From the NCBI RefSeq assembly GCF_932526225.1, contig NC_064034.1:21729747-21789746 (forward strand): a stretch of 60,000 nucleotides of DNA, written 5' to 3'. The DNA comes from Nematostella vectensis. Its lineage: Eukaryota > Cnidaria > Anthozoa > Actiniaria > Edwardsiidae. Position numbers and translations under genes: made by a program. The notes under the pieces were generated by a model. It was not told the origin of the DNA. It did no database searches and worked only from the letters and a program-made list of their open reading frames with translations. This document shows positions 12,296 through 22,719 of this stretch, piece by piece. Position 1 is the first letter of the stretch. Each line of letters starts with the position of its first letter.

Positions 12296-14325
12296 GAGTG
12301 AGCTAGCTACCGAGTGAGCTAGCTACTTAGCTAGCTACCGAGTGAGCTAGCTACTGAGCTAGCTAGCTACCGAGTGAGCTAGCTACTGAGCTAGCTACCG
12401 AGTGAGCTAGCTACTGAGCTAGCTAGCTACCGAGTTAGCTAGCTACTGAGCTAGCTACCGAGTGAGCTAGCGACTGAGCTAGGTAGCTACCGAGTGAGCT
12501 AGCTACTGGGCTAGCTACCGATTGAGCTAGCTACCGAGTGAGCTAGCTACTGAGCTAGCTAGCTACCGAGTGAGCTAGCTACTGAGCTAGCTAGCTACCG
12601 AGTGAGCTAGCTACTGTGCTAGCTACCGACTGAGCTAGCTACTGAGCTAGCTACCGAGTGAGCTACTACCGAGTGAGCTAGCTACTGAGCTAGCTACTGA
12701 GCTAGCTACTGAGCTAGCCAGCTACCGAGTGAGCTAGCTACTGAGCTAGCTAGCTACCGAGTGAGCTAGCTACTGAGCTAGCTAGCTACCGAGTGAGCTA
12801 GCTACTGAGCTAGCTAGCTACCGAGTGAGCTAGCTACTGAGCTAGCTACCGAGTGAGCTAGCTACTGAGCTAGCTAGCTACCGAGTGAGCTAGCTACTGA
12901 GCTAGCTAGCTACCGAGTGAGCTAGCTACTGAGCTAGCTACCGAGTGAGCTAGCTACTGAGCTAGCTACCGAGTGAGCTAGCTAATGAGCTAGCTAGCTA
13001 CCGAGTGAGCTAGCTACTGAGCTAGCTACCGAGTGAGCTAGCTACTGAGCTAGCTAGCTACCGAGTGAGCTAGCTACTGAGCTAGCTACCGAGTGAGCTA
13101 GCTACTGAGCTAGCTACCTAGTGAGCTAGCGACTGAGCTAGCTACCGAGTGAGCTAGCTACTGAGCTAGCTAGCTACCGGGTGAGCTAGCTATTGAGCTA
13201 GCTAGCTACCAAGTGAGCTAGCTACTGTGCTAGCTACCGAGTGAGCTAGCTACTGAGCTAGCTACCGAGTGAGCTAGCGACTGAGCTAGCTACCGAGTGA
13301 GCTAGCGACTAAGCTAGCTACCGAGTGAGCTAACTACTGAGCTAGCTAGCTACCGAGTGAGCTAGCTACTGTGCTAGCTACCGAGTGAACTAGCTACTGA
13401 GCTAGCTACCGAGTGAGCTAGCTACTGAGCTAGCTACCGAGTGAGCTAGCTACTAAGCTAGCTACCGAGTTAGCTAGCGACTGAGCTAGCTACCGATTGA
13501 GCTAGCGACTGAGCTAGCTACCGAGTGAGCTAGCTACTAAGCTAGCTACCGAGTTAGCTAGCGACTGAGCTAGCTACCGAGTGAGCTAGCGACTGAGCTA
13601 GCTACCGAGTGAGCTAACTACTGAGCTAGCTAGCTACCGAGTGAGCTAGCTACTGTGCTAGCTACCGAGTGAGCTAGCTACTGAGCTAGCTACCGAGTGA
13701 CCTAGCTACTGAGCTAGCTACCGAGTGAGCTAGCTACTGAGCTAGCTAGCTACCGGGTGAGCTAGCTATTGAGCTAGCTAGCTACCAAGTGAGCTAGCTA
13801 CTGTGCTAGCTACCGAGTGAGCTAGCTACTGAGCTAGCTACCGAGTGAGCTAGCGACTGAGCTAGCTACCGAGTGAGCTAGCGACTAAGCTAGCTACCGA
13901 GTGAGCTAACTACTGAGCTAGCTAGCTACCGAGTGAGCTAGCTACTGTGCTAGCTACCGAGTGAACTAGCTACTGAGCTAGCTACCGAGTGAGCTAGCTA
14001 CTGAGCTAGCTACCGAGTGAGCTAGCTACTAAGCTAGCTACCGAGTTAGCTAGCGACTGAGCTAGCTACCGATTGAGCTAGCGACTGAGCTAGCTACCGA
14101 GTGAGCTAGCTACTAAGCTAGCTACCGAGTTAGCTAGCGACTGAGCTAGCTACCGAGTGAGCTAGCGACTGAGCTAGCTACCGAGTGAGCTAACTACTGA
14201 GCTAGCTAGCTACCGAGTGAGCTAGCTACTGTGCTAGCTACCGAGTGAGCTAGCTACTGAGCTAGCTACCGAGTGACCTAGCTACTGAGCTAGCTACCGA
14301 GTGAGCTAGCTACTGAGCTAGCTAG
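12296..14325. repeat. 28/32-bp satellite rich in palindromic AGCTAGCT
   Basis: The basic unit is GAGCTAGCTACCGAGTGAGC followed by TAGCTACT (28 bp). Many units carry an extra GCTA (32 bp). About 70 units are present. The variants CCGGGTGAGC, CTATTGAG and CCAAGTGAG recur in the same order near 13177 and 13753, a shift of 576 bp. The last part of the array is therefore a near-exact higher-order duplication. The many AGCTAGCT palindromes can form hairpins or cruciforms. It lies wholly inside the channel intron. Confidence 0.97.
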
Positions 14326-15003
14326 CCAGATTACCGAAAAGCTCTAATCCTCCCCAGGGGCATTATATATTTTCTTTTGTCGTATAGAGGGGGTGGGGGG
14401 GGGGGGGGGCGGCTATCACATAGTATGGCTCAATATTGACAGAGATATCTTTTCCGTTTTTGACACTAGGTTTATTTTCCCCTTCACATGCCATACCTGT
14501 ATTACTATTGTATTAATATTGTTATATTTACCATGACATTTCGTAGTCTTTAAAAAAATACGTATAAGTGGTTTTCTTGAAAAAGTGTTTTATGTAATAT
14601 GGCTCGTAATACACTTTAAATATGTCAAATGATCTCTTTTCTTCTGCAATCTTTTATTATTTTTTCATACAAAGTTTTTGCAATTTTCTTTAGTAAATAA
14701 ATATTTAGGCAACGTAGTTTGGCAAGTATACCACTAACTTGCCTCATATCCGGCCCCTTAAATTCTAATAATAATGGATGGTTTTCACCTTTCAATCATA
14801 AAAACAATATGATTGACTTACCACAGGCCCACTTAAATATACTCCGCAAAGATTTGATAAATACAGAAGAGCTAAACAAAATTGACAGTCAGAAAGTTTG
14901 AGAAGCGCACTGCTTGTTTTAAAGTGGAAAGGTTTAGTTTTCCCTTTTCGATCACAATAACAGGTGTGCTGGCTGGAGACTCTATCATACAGATGAGGGT
15001 CTA

Positions 15004-16104
15004 TTGTTGTGCAATGACTCCATGTTAACCTTTCGTCTCTTGTTGTGTCATGATTCCATGTTAACCTTCCGTCTCTTGTTGTGCCATGACTCCATGTTAA
15101 CCTTTCTTCTATTGTTGTGCCATTACTCCATGTTAACCTTTCGTCTCTTGTTGTGTCATGACTCCATGTTTACCTTTCGTCTCTTGTTGTGCCATGACTC
15201 CATGTTAACCTTTCGTCTCTTGTTGTGCCATGATTCCATGTTAACCTTTCGTCTCTTGTTGTGCCATGACTCCATGTTAACCTTTCTTCTATTGTTGTGC
15301 CATGACTCCATGTTAACCTTTCGTCTCTTGTTGTGTCATGACTCCATGTTAACCTTTCGTCTCTTGTTGTGCCATGACTTCATGTTAACCTTTCGTCTCT
15401 TGTTGTGTCATGACTCCATGTTAACCTTTCGTCTCTTGTTGTGCCATGACTCCATGTTAACCTTTTGTCTCTTGTTGTGCCATGACTCCATGTTAACCTT
15501 TCGTCTCTTGTTGTGTCATGACTCCATGTTAACCTTTCGTCTCTTGTTGTGTCATGACTCCATGTTAACCTTTCGTCTCTTGTTGTGTCATGACTCCATG
15601 TTAACCTTTTGTCTCTTGTTGTGTCATGACTCCATGTTAACCTTTCGTCTCTTGTTGTGTCATGACTTCATGTTAACCTTTCGTCTCTTGTTGTGTCATG
15701 ACTCCATGTTAACCTTTTGTCTCTTGTTGTGTCATGACTCCATGTTAACCTTTCGTCTCTTGTTGTGCCATGACTCCATGTTAACCTTTCGTCTCTTGTT
15801 GTGTCATGACTCCATGTTAACCTTTCGTCTCTTGTTGTGTCATGACTCCATGTTAACCTTTCGTCTCTTGTTGTGTCATGACTTCATGTTAACCTTTCGT
15901 CTCTTGTTGTATCATGACTCCATGTTAACCTTTTGTCTCTTGTTGTGCCATGACTTCATGTTAACCTTTCGTCTCTTGTTGTGTCATGACTCCATGTTAA
16001 CCTTTCGTCTCTTGTTGTGCCATGACTCCATGTTAACCTTTCGTCTCTTGTTGTGCCATGACTCCATGTTAACCTTTCGTCTCTTGTTGTGCCATGACTC
16101 CATG
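15004..16104. repeat. 36-bp minisatellite, about 30 copies, AG-free
   Basis: The unit CCATGTTAACCTTTCGTCTC plus TTGTTGTGTCATGACT is repeated about 30 times with single-base variants (C/T in TGTCATG or TGCCATG, CGT or TGT). Because 36 is divisible by three and the unit has no stop in one frame, a 374-codon open frame runs through it, but this is a by-product of the repeat. No copy contains the dinucleotide AG. The sequence has no AG between 14998 and 16127. It sits upstream of the splice acceptor of the channel gene. Confidence 0.97.
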
Positions 16105-16127
16105 TCGATCATCACTCAATACCAATA

Positions 16128-16256
16128 AGAGGTCACGAATACCTTGGTTATCGATTGGTCATCGATTTCCAATATCAATCAATTGATTGATATCGATTGC
16201 TAATGATTAGTATCGATTGCGATTGATTATCGGTTTTATCGATTAAGTATTTCGGG
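16128..16256. repeat. TATCGATT cluster with a 22-bp palindrome
   Basis: Between the minisatellite and its degenerate copies lies a block with repeated ATCGATT/GATTGAT motifs. It includes a perfect palindrome centred on ATCAATCAATTGATTGAT. Its role is unknown; TATCGAT motifs are known in other animals as DREF-type sites, but that is only a resemblance. Confidence 0.6.
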
Positions 16257-16473
16257 CTCCATGTTAACCTTTCGTCTCTTGTTGTGCATTGACCCCGTGT
16301 TAACATTTTGTCTCTTGCTGTGCATTGACTACGTGTTAACATTTTGTCTATTGTTGTACCCTGACTCCGTGTTAAACTTTCGTCTCTCGGTGTACCACGA
16401 CTTCATGTTTAAACTTTCGTCTCTCGGTGTACCATGACTTCATGTTTAACCTTTCGTCTCTTGGTGTGTTCAG
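16257..16473 (+). promoter_or_regulatory. 3' splice site built of degenerate 36-bp repeats
   Basis: About six diverged copies of the minisatellite unit run directly into the acceptor. The last copy reads AACCTTTCGTCTCTTGGTGT followed by GTTCAG. The last AG before the acceptor is at 16246-16247, so about 225 nt upstream of the splice site are AG-free. The CTTTCGTCTCTTG core of the unit serves as the polypyrimidine tract. The branch point is not determined; TTAAC in each unit resembles a branch-site consensus. Confidence 0.8.
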
Positions 16474-16648
16474 GTATGGAGACATGGTACCAGTGACAGT
16501 GATTGGCAAAATGGTGGGCTCCCTGTGTTGTTTGATGGGCATAATGATGCTAACTCTGCCAACAACGATGATGCAAAAAAGTGCAACGGATGGCAAGAAA
16601 GTCGGCGCTTATAGCAATTTACCGAAAACGGTTCCACAGATTGACTGA
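16474..16648 (+). CDS. Shal/Kv4-like K+ channel, exon 2 (filter end, S6, C-terminus)
   Basis: The exon completes the filter as YGDMVP, then encodes S6 (VIGKMVGSLCCLMGIMML) and a short cytoplasmic tail ending at the TGA at 16646-16648. With exon 1 the protein is 404 residues. Two points are odd. The PVP hinge of S6, found in nearly all Shaker, Shab, Shaw and Shal channels, reads LPTTMMQ here. The C-terminal tail is only about 20-25 residues, while Kv4 tails are usually far longer. The frame is open and the splice phase matches, so the gene looks intact. Gating may differ, or this may be a modulatory subunit; both are inferences. Confidence 0.9.
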
Positions 16649-16840
16649 GGGTTGACCGGGTAGTAATCTAGACCAGTAAGGCCTAGTTTAAACGCCGTTC
16701 CTTTCATGTGCCCTTCCAAATTTTTGGCACGGTCGAAATAGACAAAAGCACGCCTGGAAATTTAGACGCCCTTTAAACTGCTTTTGAACAGATTAAAATT
16801 TTTCATTTAAAACAGCATAGATATTTAAGCTCGTCTTTTA

Positions 16841-17134
16841 ACATTTAATAATATAATATTTACAATTAGTAATATAATATTTATTTATAAAGCGCTTAAA
16901 CTATCTGTACGCATTCTAAAGCGCTAAATAAAATTAAACAGAGAAGACAAAAATTACAATATAGAAATGAATAATACTACTTTATAGATTGTAGGCTAGT
17001 CGGAACAAATGTGTCTCCATAGCCTGTTTAAATGAAGTTATTCCCTTAATCCCTCTAATAAAGCTTGGTAATTGGTTCCAAAGTTCTGGACCAGCAAACG
17101 CCCTGTCCCCTAGAGTCCTGTCCTGAATGTCTTC
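16841..17134 (-). pseudogene. second LINE 3' fragment
   Basis: Minus-strand codons from 17134 to 16982 read as the last 50 residues of a LINE reverse transcriptase, with DRAFAGPELWNQLPSLIRG, TSFKQAMETHLFRLA and a TAA stop. It is followed by a 3' region containing two AGCGCT blocks (near 16880 and 16918). It is the same general family as the relic at 2487-3140, but a shorter, 5'-truncated copy. No catalytic residues remain. Confidence 0.75.
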
Positions 17135-18292
17135 TATATATGTCGTCTATATAGGCGACGCTTTTCATAGGACCAAAACAAAGATTCAGCCAATCAAATA
17201 AAGAATTGATTCGGGTGACGTCATCTTTCTAGTTTAATTCACTGCTATAAATATGGCAGATTTCAAAACAGACGTTTCTAAAAGTTTGGTTGAAAGCGAA
17301 TCTGAGTAAATTGAAACCTAAAATCACATAAGCGAAACTTGCATAGACATACTGTAGAGAAGTTGGTACATTTCAAGTAAGTTACAACGGCTTCATGTAA
17401 CCTTGTTACATTTTAACAGAAACGATTACGATTGCCAAACTCGTGAAAGTAGTCATGGGTATCGTGGATCCAGCACATTCAACTCAAGTTTACAACCGTT
17501 AGAGCATAACTGAATGAGATTGGGGATCGATCTGCCGCGCGCGAAGCTCCATAGGTATGGAGAAATGGTATGTAGCTATGCGGGTACCCTGTGCGGGTAC
17601 CCTGTGGGTAGCCTATCCGCACACTTTGCGATAATTTCGTAACACGTCTCTTCAGTAAAAAAATAAAAACTAATACAATTTTGCACTATCCAGGCTTGCT
17701 AATTTGTTGGATTTTGTCCTAATATTTTTTGCGTTTGCACTCACGGGAACCCTGCGTCTAATTTTTCGCGCGTTTTGCTCTTGCCAACACGGTGGGTTGA
17801 CAAATGTTTACATTTTTTTCGTCGTGGTATAAAACCAAGAAAGATCGTTACACTAAAAATACCCTTTTATTATAAATACGTACAAACGATGAACGGAGGG
17901 ATAGGAGGACAAACAATGGAATTGAAAGAAGGAGGTAATAAAACTCGTACAACTAACTTATCTTTTCGTCTGAGCTAGGAAAGTAAGCTTTTACAAGTAA
18001 ATAAGTAAGCTTAAGTTATATTTAAGATATAGGCTTAAGCTTTAGATATATTTTGATGAAGGAATGCTTTATTAGTAAGTATACCTTCCCGCTTATACAG
18101 CTAGATTGATCTATTAGCCCATAAATAGGATAGGAAATCCGTGGTGTAATTATTGTTCGCATGAAAACGACTTTCTTGATGAAGAAGTTTTTTTTTTTGG
18201 CTTTTTACCCCATATCTTTCCCATCCGAAGATAAGTAGAAATTTGTTGAGTTAGTAATTATCAACAATCTTTTGTTTTGTTTTTAAACTTTC
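17135..18292. other. no gene; dispersed repeat at 17531-17608
   Basis: No coding region is supported. The segment 17531-17608 is an inverted, diverged copy of 3474-3560 and contains GGGTACCCTGTGC twice. A TATAAATATGG motif near 17256 could be a TATA box, but no transcript is evident. Confidence 0.4.
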
Positions 18293-18424
18293 ATGAATTT
18301 GAACTCGCCATTTGCAAGCGCGTACACAGGGGGGTGCACAGGGTGCGTGCGTACCCCCCTTGGCGGCAAAAAGGTGGATCATTTCTTATTAAGGAATCTT
18401 CAAATACTATGCTTTTTAGATATC

Positions 18425-18760
18425 TTTGATTCTTCGCATGATTTGTTGGATTCTGTCCTATTTGATTCTTCGCCTGATTTGTTGGATTCTGTCCTGTTTG
18501 ATTCTTTGCCTGATTTGTTCGATTCTGCCCTGTTTGATTCTCCGCCTGATTTGTTGGATTCTGCCCTGTTTGATTCTTCGCCTGGTTTGTTGGATTCTGT
18601 CCTGTTTGATGGTTCGCCTGATTTGTTGGATTCTGTCCTGTTTGATGGTTCGCCTGATTTGTTGAATTCTGTCCTGTTTGATTCTTCGCCTGATTTGTTG
18701 GATTCTTTCCTGTTTGATTCTTCGCCTGATTTGTTGGACTCTGTCCTAATTAAAGCTCAA
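18425..18760 (+). repeat. 36-bp minisatellite, nine copies, open reading frame
   Basis: The unit TTTGATTCTTCGCCTGATTT plus GTTGGATTCTGTCCTG is repeated about nine times inside an open frame at 18293-18844. In that frame it reads as a 12-residue repeat of the type FDSSPDLLDSVL, acidic and amphipathic. The flanking residues match no family I know. The frame could be a repeat by-product, since a 36-bp unit without stops stays open, or an exon of a small repeat protein. I cannot decide between these. Confidence 0.8.
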
Positions 18761-18948
18761 ATAATGCTTAAAGAATCACTTCGGTTTTCTTTTGTGAAAG
18801 ATATTGAGAAGTGGTATTTGAATTTGAAACACATTCATTTGTAATTTATAATGACTTCAAGATATATATTTTCATCAAATCTTGGAGAAGAAAGGTGCAT
18901 ATACAAACTAAGAGACCTGATATTACCCGCAAATTTCCTTAATATGCC

Positions 18949-19296
18949 TGTTGCTGTATCCGAACTCCCCGGCTCCGTGACTGATATAATCCGCAAAACC
19001 ACTTCTCAATAACACAAGGTTTATTCTTTTGGAATTCACGGCTAATATTCACTGCAAAATGGTTATACAACTCAATTAAACGGGTGTTGGATAATACAAA
19101 CAATAACAAACAAGTGTACATACGTTCAGGGTGCCAATCCGGAGGATTACAGCGTTCAAACAACAAAAGAATTCAACAACAACACAAATATTCCGAACTT
19201 TTTCACATCAACTCAGTTCAACTCCCTTTTCGCCCCCTGCGGGGCTCCCCAGGCAGGGGCCACAGGAACTCCGCGCGCAGGGAAGGCGTCACAACA
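18949..19296 (-). mobile_element. BEL/Pao element, 3' LTR
   Basis: On the minus strand the 348-bp block begins TGTTGTGACG and ends GATACAGCAACA, giving the terminal inverted pair TGTTG/CAACA. A polypurine tract (GGGGGGGCAGGA) lies directly upstream of the start, as expected for second-strand priming. No matching 5' LTR is seen, because the element is truncated near 23550. Confidence 0.7.
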
Positions 19297-19373
19297 TCCT
19301 GCCCCCCCATGAACGATCCGGAAGGCGCGTTCATTACATTATCTGTCCTCTTGATCATCTCATCCATCATCGT

Positions 19374-20870
19374 TTACCGCCTCGAGCAGGCATCCACTCG
19401 AACTTCAACGTTCCTCACTCTTCCGTCCCTCCCTGGAAAGGTGTTCATGACCAGGCTTAGAGGCCATTTGTTTCTCCGTACATTATCGCCCGCGACAAGA
19501 ACTAGGTCACCAGTGTGAAGATTCCGCGTCGGAAGGTGCCACTTACGTCTCTCCTGGAGGCTCGGGATATACTCGAGCCATCTTCTACAATAGTGAGGTG
19601 CTAGTAGTTGTGCTTGGCGCCAACGCTTCTTTCGGTACTTATCCTTCTCGTCTGGTTCTTCTACGGGAATATTCGTCGACGGCCGGATATTGAGAAAATG
19701 ACTCGGTGTAAGCGCTTCTTCATTGTCGGGACCTGCAGGGTTTTGCGTTAGGGGCCTTGAATTTGCCATACGTTCAGCGTCAGTAAAGACCGTATGAAGC
19801 ACCTCCTAATCCATAAGGTCTTGACCCATCACACTCTTTAGACTTCTCTTTACAGTGCGCACCAAACGTTCCCAGACGCCTGACATGTGCGAGGCCGGCG
19901 GGGTCTGGAAATTCCACGTGCACCCTACGTCTAGTAGCTTGCTACTAATTCTGCCATGATTCATTCCTTCCAAAATCTCGCGAAGCTCTCGGTCCGCCCC
20001 TACAAAGTTTGTACCGTTATCAGACCAAATTTCCCTAACGTGGCCTCTTCGATTTAGAAAGCGGGTCAGGACCATGAGGAAGTCGTCGGTCTCCAGGGAC
20101 CTGGCGATCTCCAAATGAACAGCTCTAGAGTTCATGCACACAAATATGCATCCATAGCGCTTCTCGGAAACCCTTCCTCTTCCGCGCTTCACATAGAAGG
20201 GACCAAAGAAGTCCACTCCCGTGAACGGGGGCTCGTAAGGCAAGAGTCTAGACTGGCAGTTCAGCCATCTGTTGGGTTAGCTTTGGTGCTCTCTGTTTCC
20301 GGCACACAACGCACCTCGTCAGTACTTGCTTAATCGCCACACGTGCGTGAACTACCCAGAATTGCTCTCGCAAGGTTGCTAGCACCTGTTCGTGCCCACA
20401 ATGTCCATTCCTCTCATGAATGTAACGTATGAGTATCCGGGTCATATGATGATCCTTAGGTAGGATCATTGGATTCATCGCGTCTAGGGAGACAGGCGCT
20501 CTCGAAATCCTTCCGCCAACTCTTAAGACTCCATCTTCTCTCATTATCGGCTTTAGACATGCCAACGGGCTACTTCCCTGCACTTCACCTTTAGCCTTCA
20601 CGCTCTTCAGCTCCCCTTGGTACACCTCCTGTTGCACAAGTGCCACGACTTCCCGCTTCGCCGTTCTATGTCTTCGGGAGTGATATGCTTCGGAATCACT
20701 GCGGGGTCTGGGTCCTTCTTACTCATCCTACGTCTTATCCACTGGGTGAACTTTGACAACCAGGCCCAGGCTCTCAGTAGTTTCATCCAGTCAGAATATT
20801 GACCAATCATTTCCGCCAGGGACGACCTCTGCTCTATGCTCGTTGCATATACTTCCTTTTTTGTCTCCAA
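19374..20870 (-). pseudogene. BEL/Pao integrase region, disabled
   Basis: This is the distal part of pol. From 20646 it shows the zinc-binding HHCC module (H-x-RNGHCGHEQ, CVVCRKQRAPK). The DDE integrase core follows with [23 protein letters not shown] and [15 protein letters not shown], so all three acidic catalytic positions are present. The C-terminal module ends with NTFPGRDGRVRNVEV. The reading frame is broken by in-frame stops near 20245 and 19804 and by a frame change near 20640. The order HHCC, DDE and the C-terminal box is typical of BEL/Pao. The element cannot make a full integrase. Confidence 0.85.
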
Positions 20871-20899
20871 GACATCTTCTGCTACTTCCTCAAACTTCT

Positions 20900-22657
20900 C
20901 CTCCGGCCAGTTTCCTTTTTTCTCCTTAAGGAAGCTTGGCCCTTGAAGCCACCTATCACTTGTTAGGATTTAGCTTGCCCAGGCAGTGCCTCAACTGATC
21001 TGGCGACGTTCGTTCCCGTATCTCAGTTACACGATTCGCCACATAGGTCTGAAACCTCTTCGTTTCATTGCGGATGTAATTCAGTGTTATCATCGAGTCC
21101 GTCCTTTCGATGTCTAGTTCGAGTTCCTTCCTGATGGCAGTGTCTATCCTTGTCGCTAAGACAGCACTCTGTAACTCTAGTCGGGGAATACTCAGATTTC
21201 AGGCGATCCGCAGGTATGATGCGGTTCCATACCCAGTCTTGCTCGCATCACAGAAGTGATGGAGTTCTACGGTGCATCCTTCCGCTTCCTGGGCTGAAAA
21301 GTAGCAGCGAGGTATAGATGTTACCGTAAGTCTCTGCAGATGGTTTTTCCAGCAGTGCCATCGCTGCAACAATTGGCCTGTCAGGGGTTGATCCCAGTTC
21401 GACTTCCTCCTCCATAGCTCTTGCATGATTTGTTTCGCATGAAGTATCACAGGCGCAGCCATCCCAAAGGGATCAAACACTGAACTCATGGTCGATAACA
21501 CACCCCTCATGGTGTCGGGCTTGTGCAGATCCACGACTTTAAAACCAAGCCTGTTTTCTTCAACGTCCCACTTGACACCGAGCGCTCTTTCTACTGGTAG
21601 TTTTTTCCAGATCAAGATCAATAAAGGATTTTGCTCGCCTTTCGCTAGGGATACTAGCTATGACGTCCCTATTGTTACTTAGAAACTTCGTCAATTTGAA
21701 ACCACCTCTTTCACAGAGAGCCATCACTTCCGCTGCAAAACGACATGCAACCTCTGGTGTGCTTACAGACTTTAAGAGATCGTCAACATATAAATTCGTC
21801 GCAACAGAGTCTACAACTTCCGCTTCGAACGCGTCACGATTGTCCTCCGCAGTCTTCCGAAGACACGAGTTAGCAACACACGGAGAGTCCGCTGCATCGA
21901 AGGTATGCACTGTCATGAGATACTCGTCCACCTCCTGCTGATCACCATCGCTCTAACAAAGAAAGCGCAGCGCATCTTGATCTTCTTCTCTGACACGCAC
22001 TTGAAAGAACATCCTTTCAACATCGGCAGCCACTGCAATGGGTTGTTGCCTAAATCTAATCAACACACCTAACAGACTGTTTGTTCTGTCTGGCCCTTGG
22101 ATGAGGTTCTTGTTCAAGCTTGTTCCACTTGTCTCTGCAGCGGCGTCAAATACAATTCTCACACATCCTGGCTTATTTTCACTCGTCACTCAGAAATGTG
22201 GTAGATACCAGGTTCTATCTCCGGTCTTGGTTGTTTCTTCTAGTTTTAGCTTGCTTGCATATCCCTTATCGGTGAGCTCCTGCATAGTAGTGCTGTACAT
22301 TTCCTTGTACGAGGGATCCTTGTCAAATCTTCTCTTGAGACTGCTGAGTCGTTTCATAGCATTGTCCCGGTTAATGGGGAGTTGCACGTTATCGTTTCTC
22401 CAAAGCAACCCCGTCTCGTAGTGACCGTCGACTAATCTTGTCGTCTTTTTTAAAATTTCGTCTGCTCGTATATCTTTCCTCGATGGACCATAAGTGTCAT
22501 TGCTCGCTGACTTTCTTGTCTCGTTCGACCGGGTGCCGAATCCATCCAGAGACCAGAACTGTTCAACTTGCTCCCTTAGTTCGATTTCACTAGCATCCAA
22601 AAAGTTCACATTCACTTCCCTGTTCTGAGTCATATCTTCTACCGTCCCAGTTATCAC
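20900..22657 (-). pseudogene. BEL/Pao reverse transcriptase and RNase H, disabled
   Basis: The N-terminal RT motif TWYLPHF is followed by a TGA, then [30 protein letters not shown], a TAG, and the catalytic YVDDLLKSV. A frameshift follows near 21600, then GVLSTMSSVFDPFGMAAPV and the RNase H start HHFCDASKTGYGTA. Near 21200 and 20960 codons are missing: RNase H sequence is deleted between YGTASYLRI and [14 protein letters not shown], and again after HCLGKLNP. The segments order as in BEL/Pao polyproteins. At least two nonsense codons, one frameshift and two deletions make this copy inactive. Confidence 0.88.
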
Positions 22658-22719
22658 CCAGCCAAGGGGTCCGCGTATCCCCCGAAGCTTACTCTCATGA
22701 GTGGAGGATTTCCGTACTT

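Larger units (their letters stand above)
11459..16473 (+). other. intron of the Kv channel gene
   Basis: The donor GTGAGT at 11459 and acceptor TTCAG ending at 16473 define a phase-2 intron of 5,015 bp. Splicing joins GG and G, restoring the glycine codon directly before Tyr-Gly-Asp, so the selectivity filter is split between exons. Two large tandem arrays (12296-14325 and 15004-16104) fill most of it. A run of degenerate copies of the second repeat forms the polypyrimidine tract. Confidence 0.9.

Noticed and set aside
12296-14325. CRISPR-like regular repeats
   Set aside because: The units are contiguous satellite copies with no unique spacers, inside an animal intron.
15004-16128. 374-codon frame of CHDSMLTFRLLL repeats
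   Set aside because: A 36-bp intronic minisatellite without stops stays open by arithmetic; it is in an intron and has no independent gene signals.
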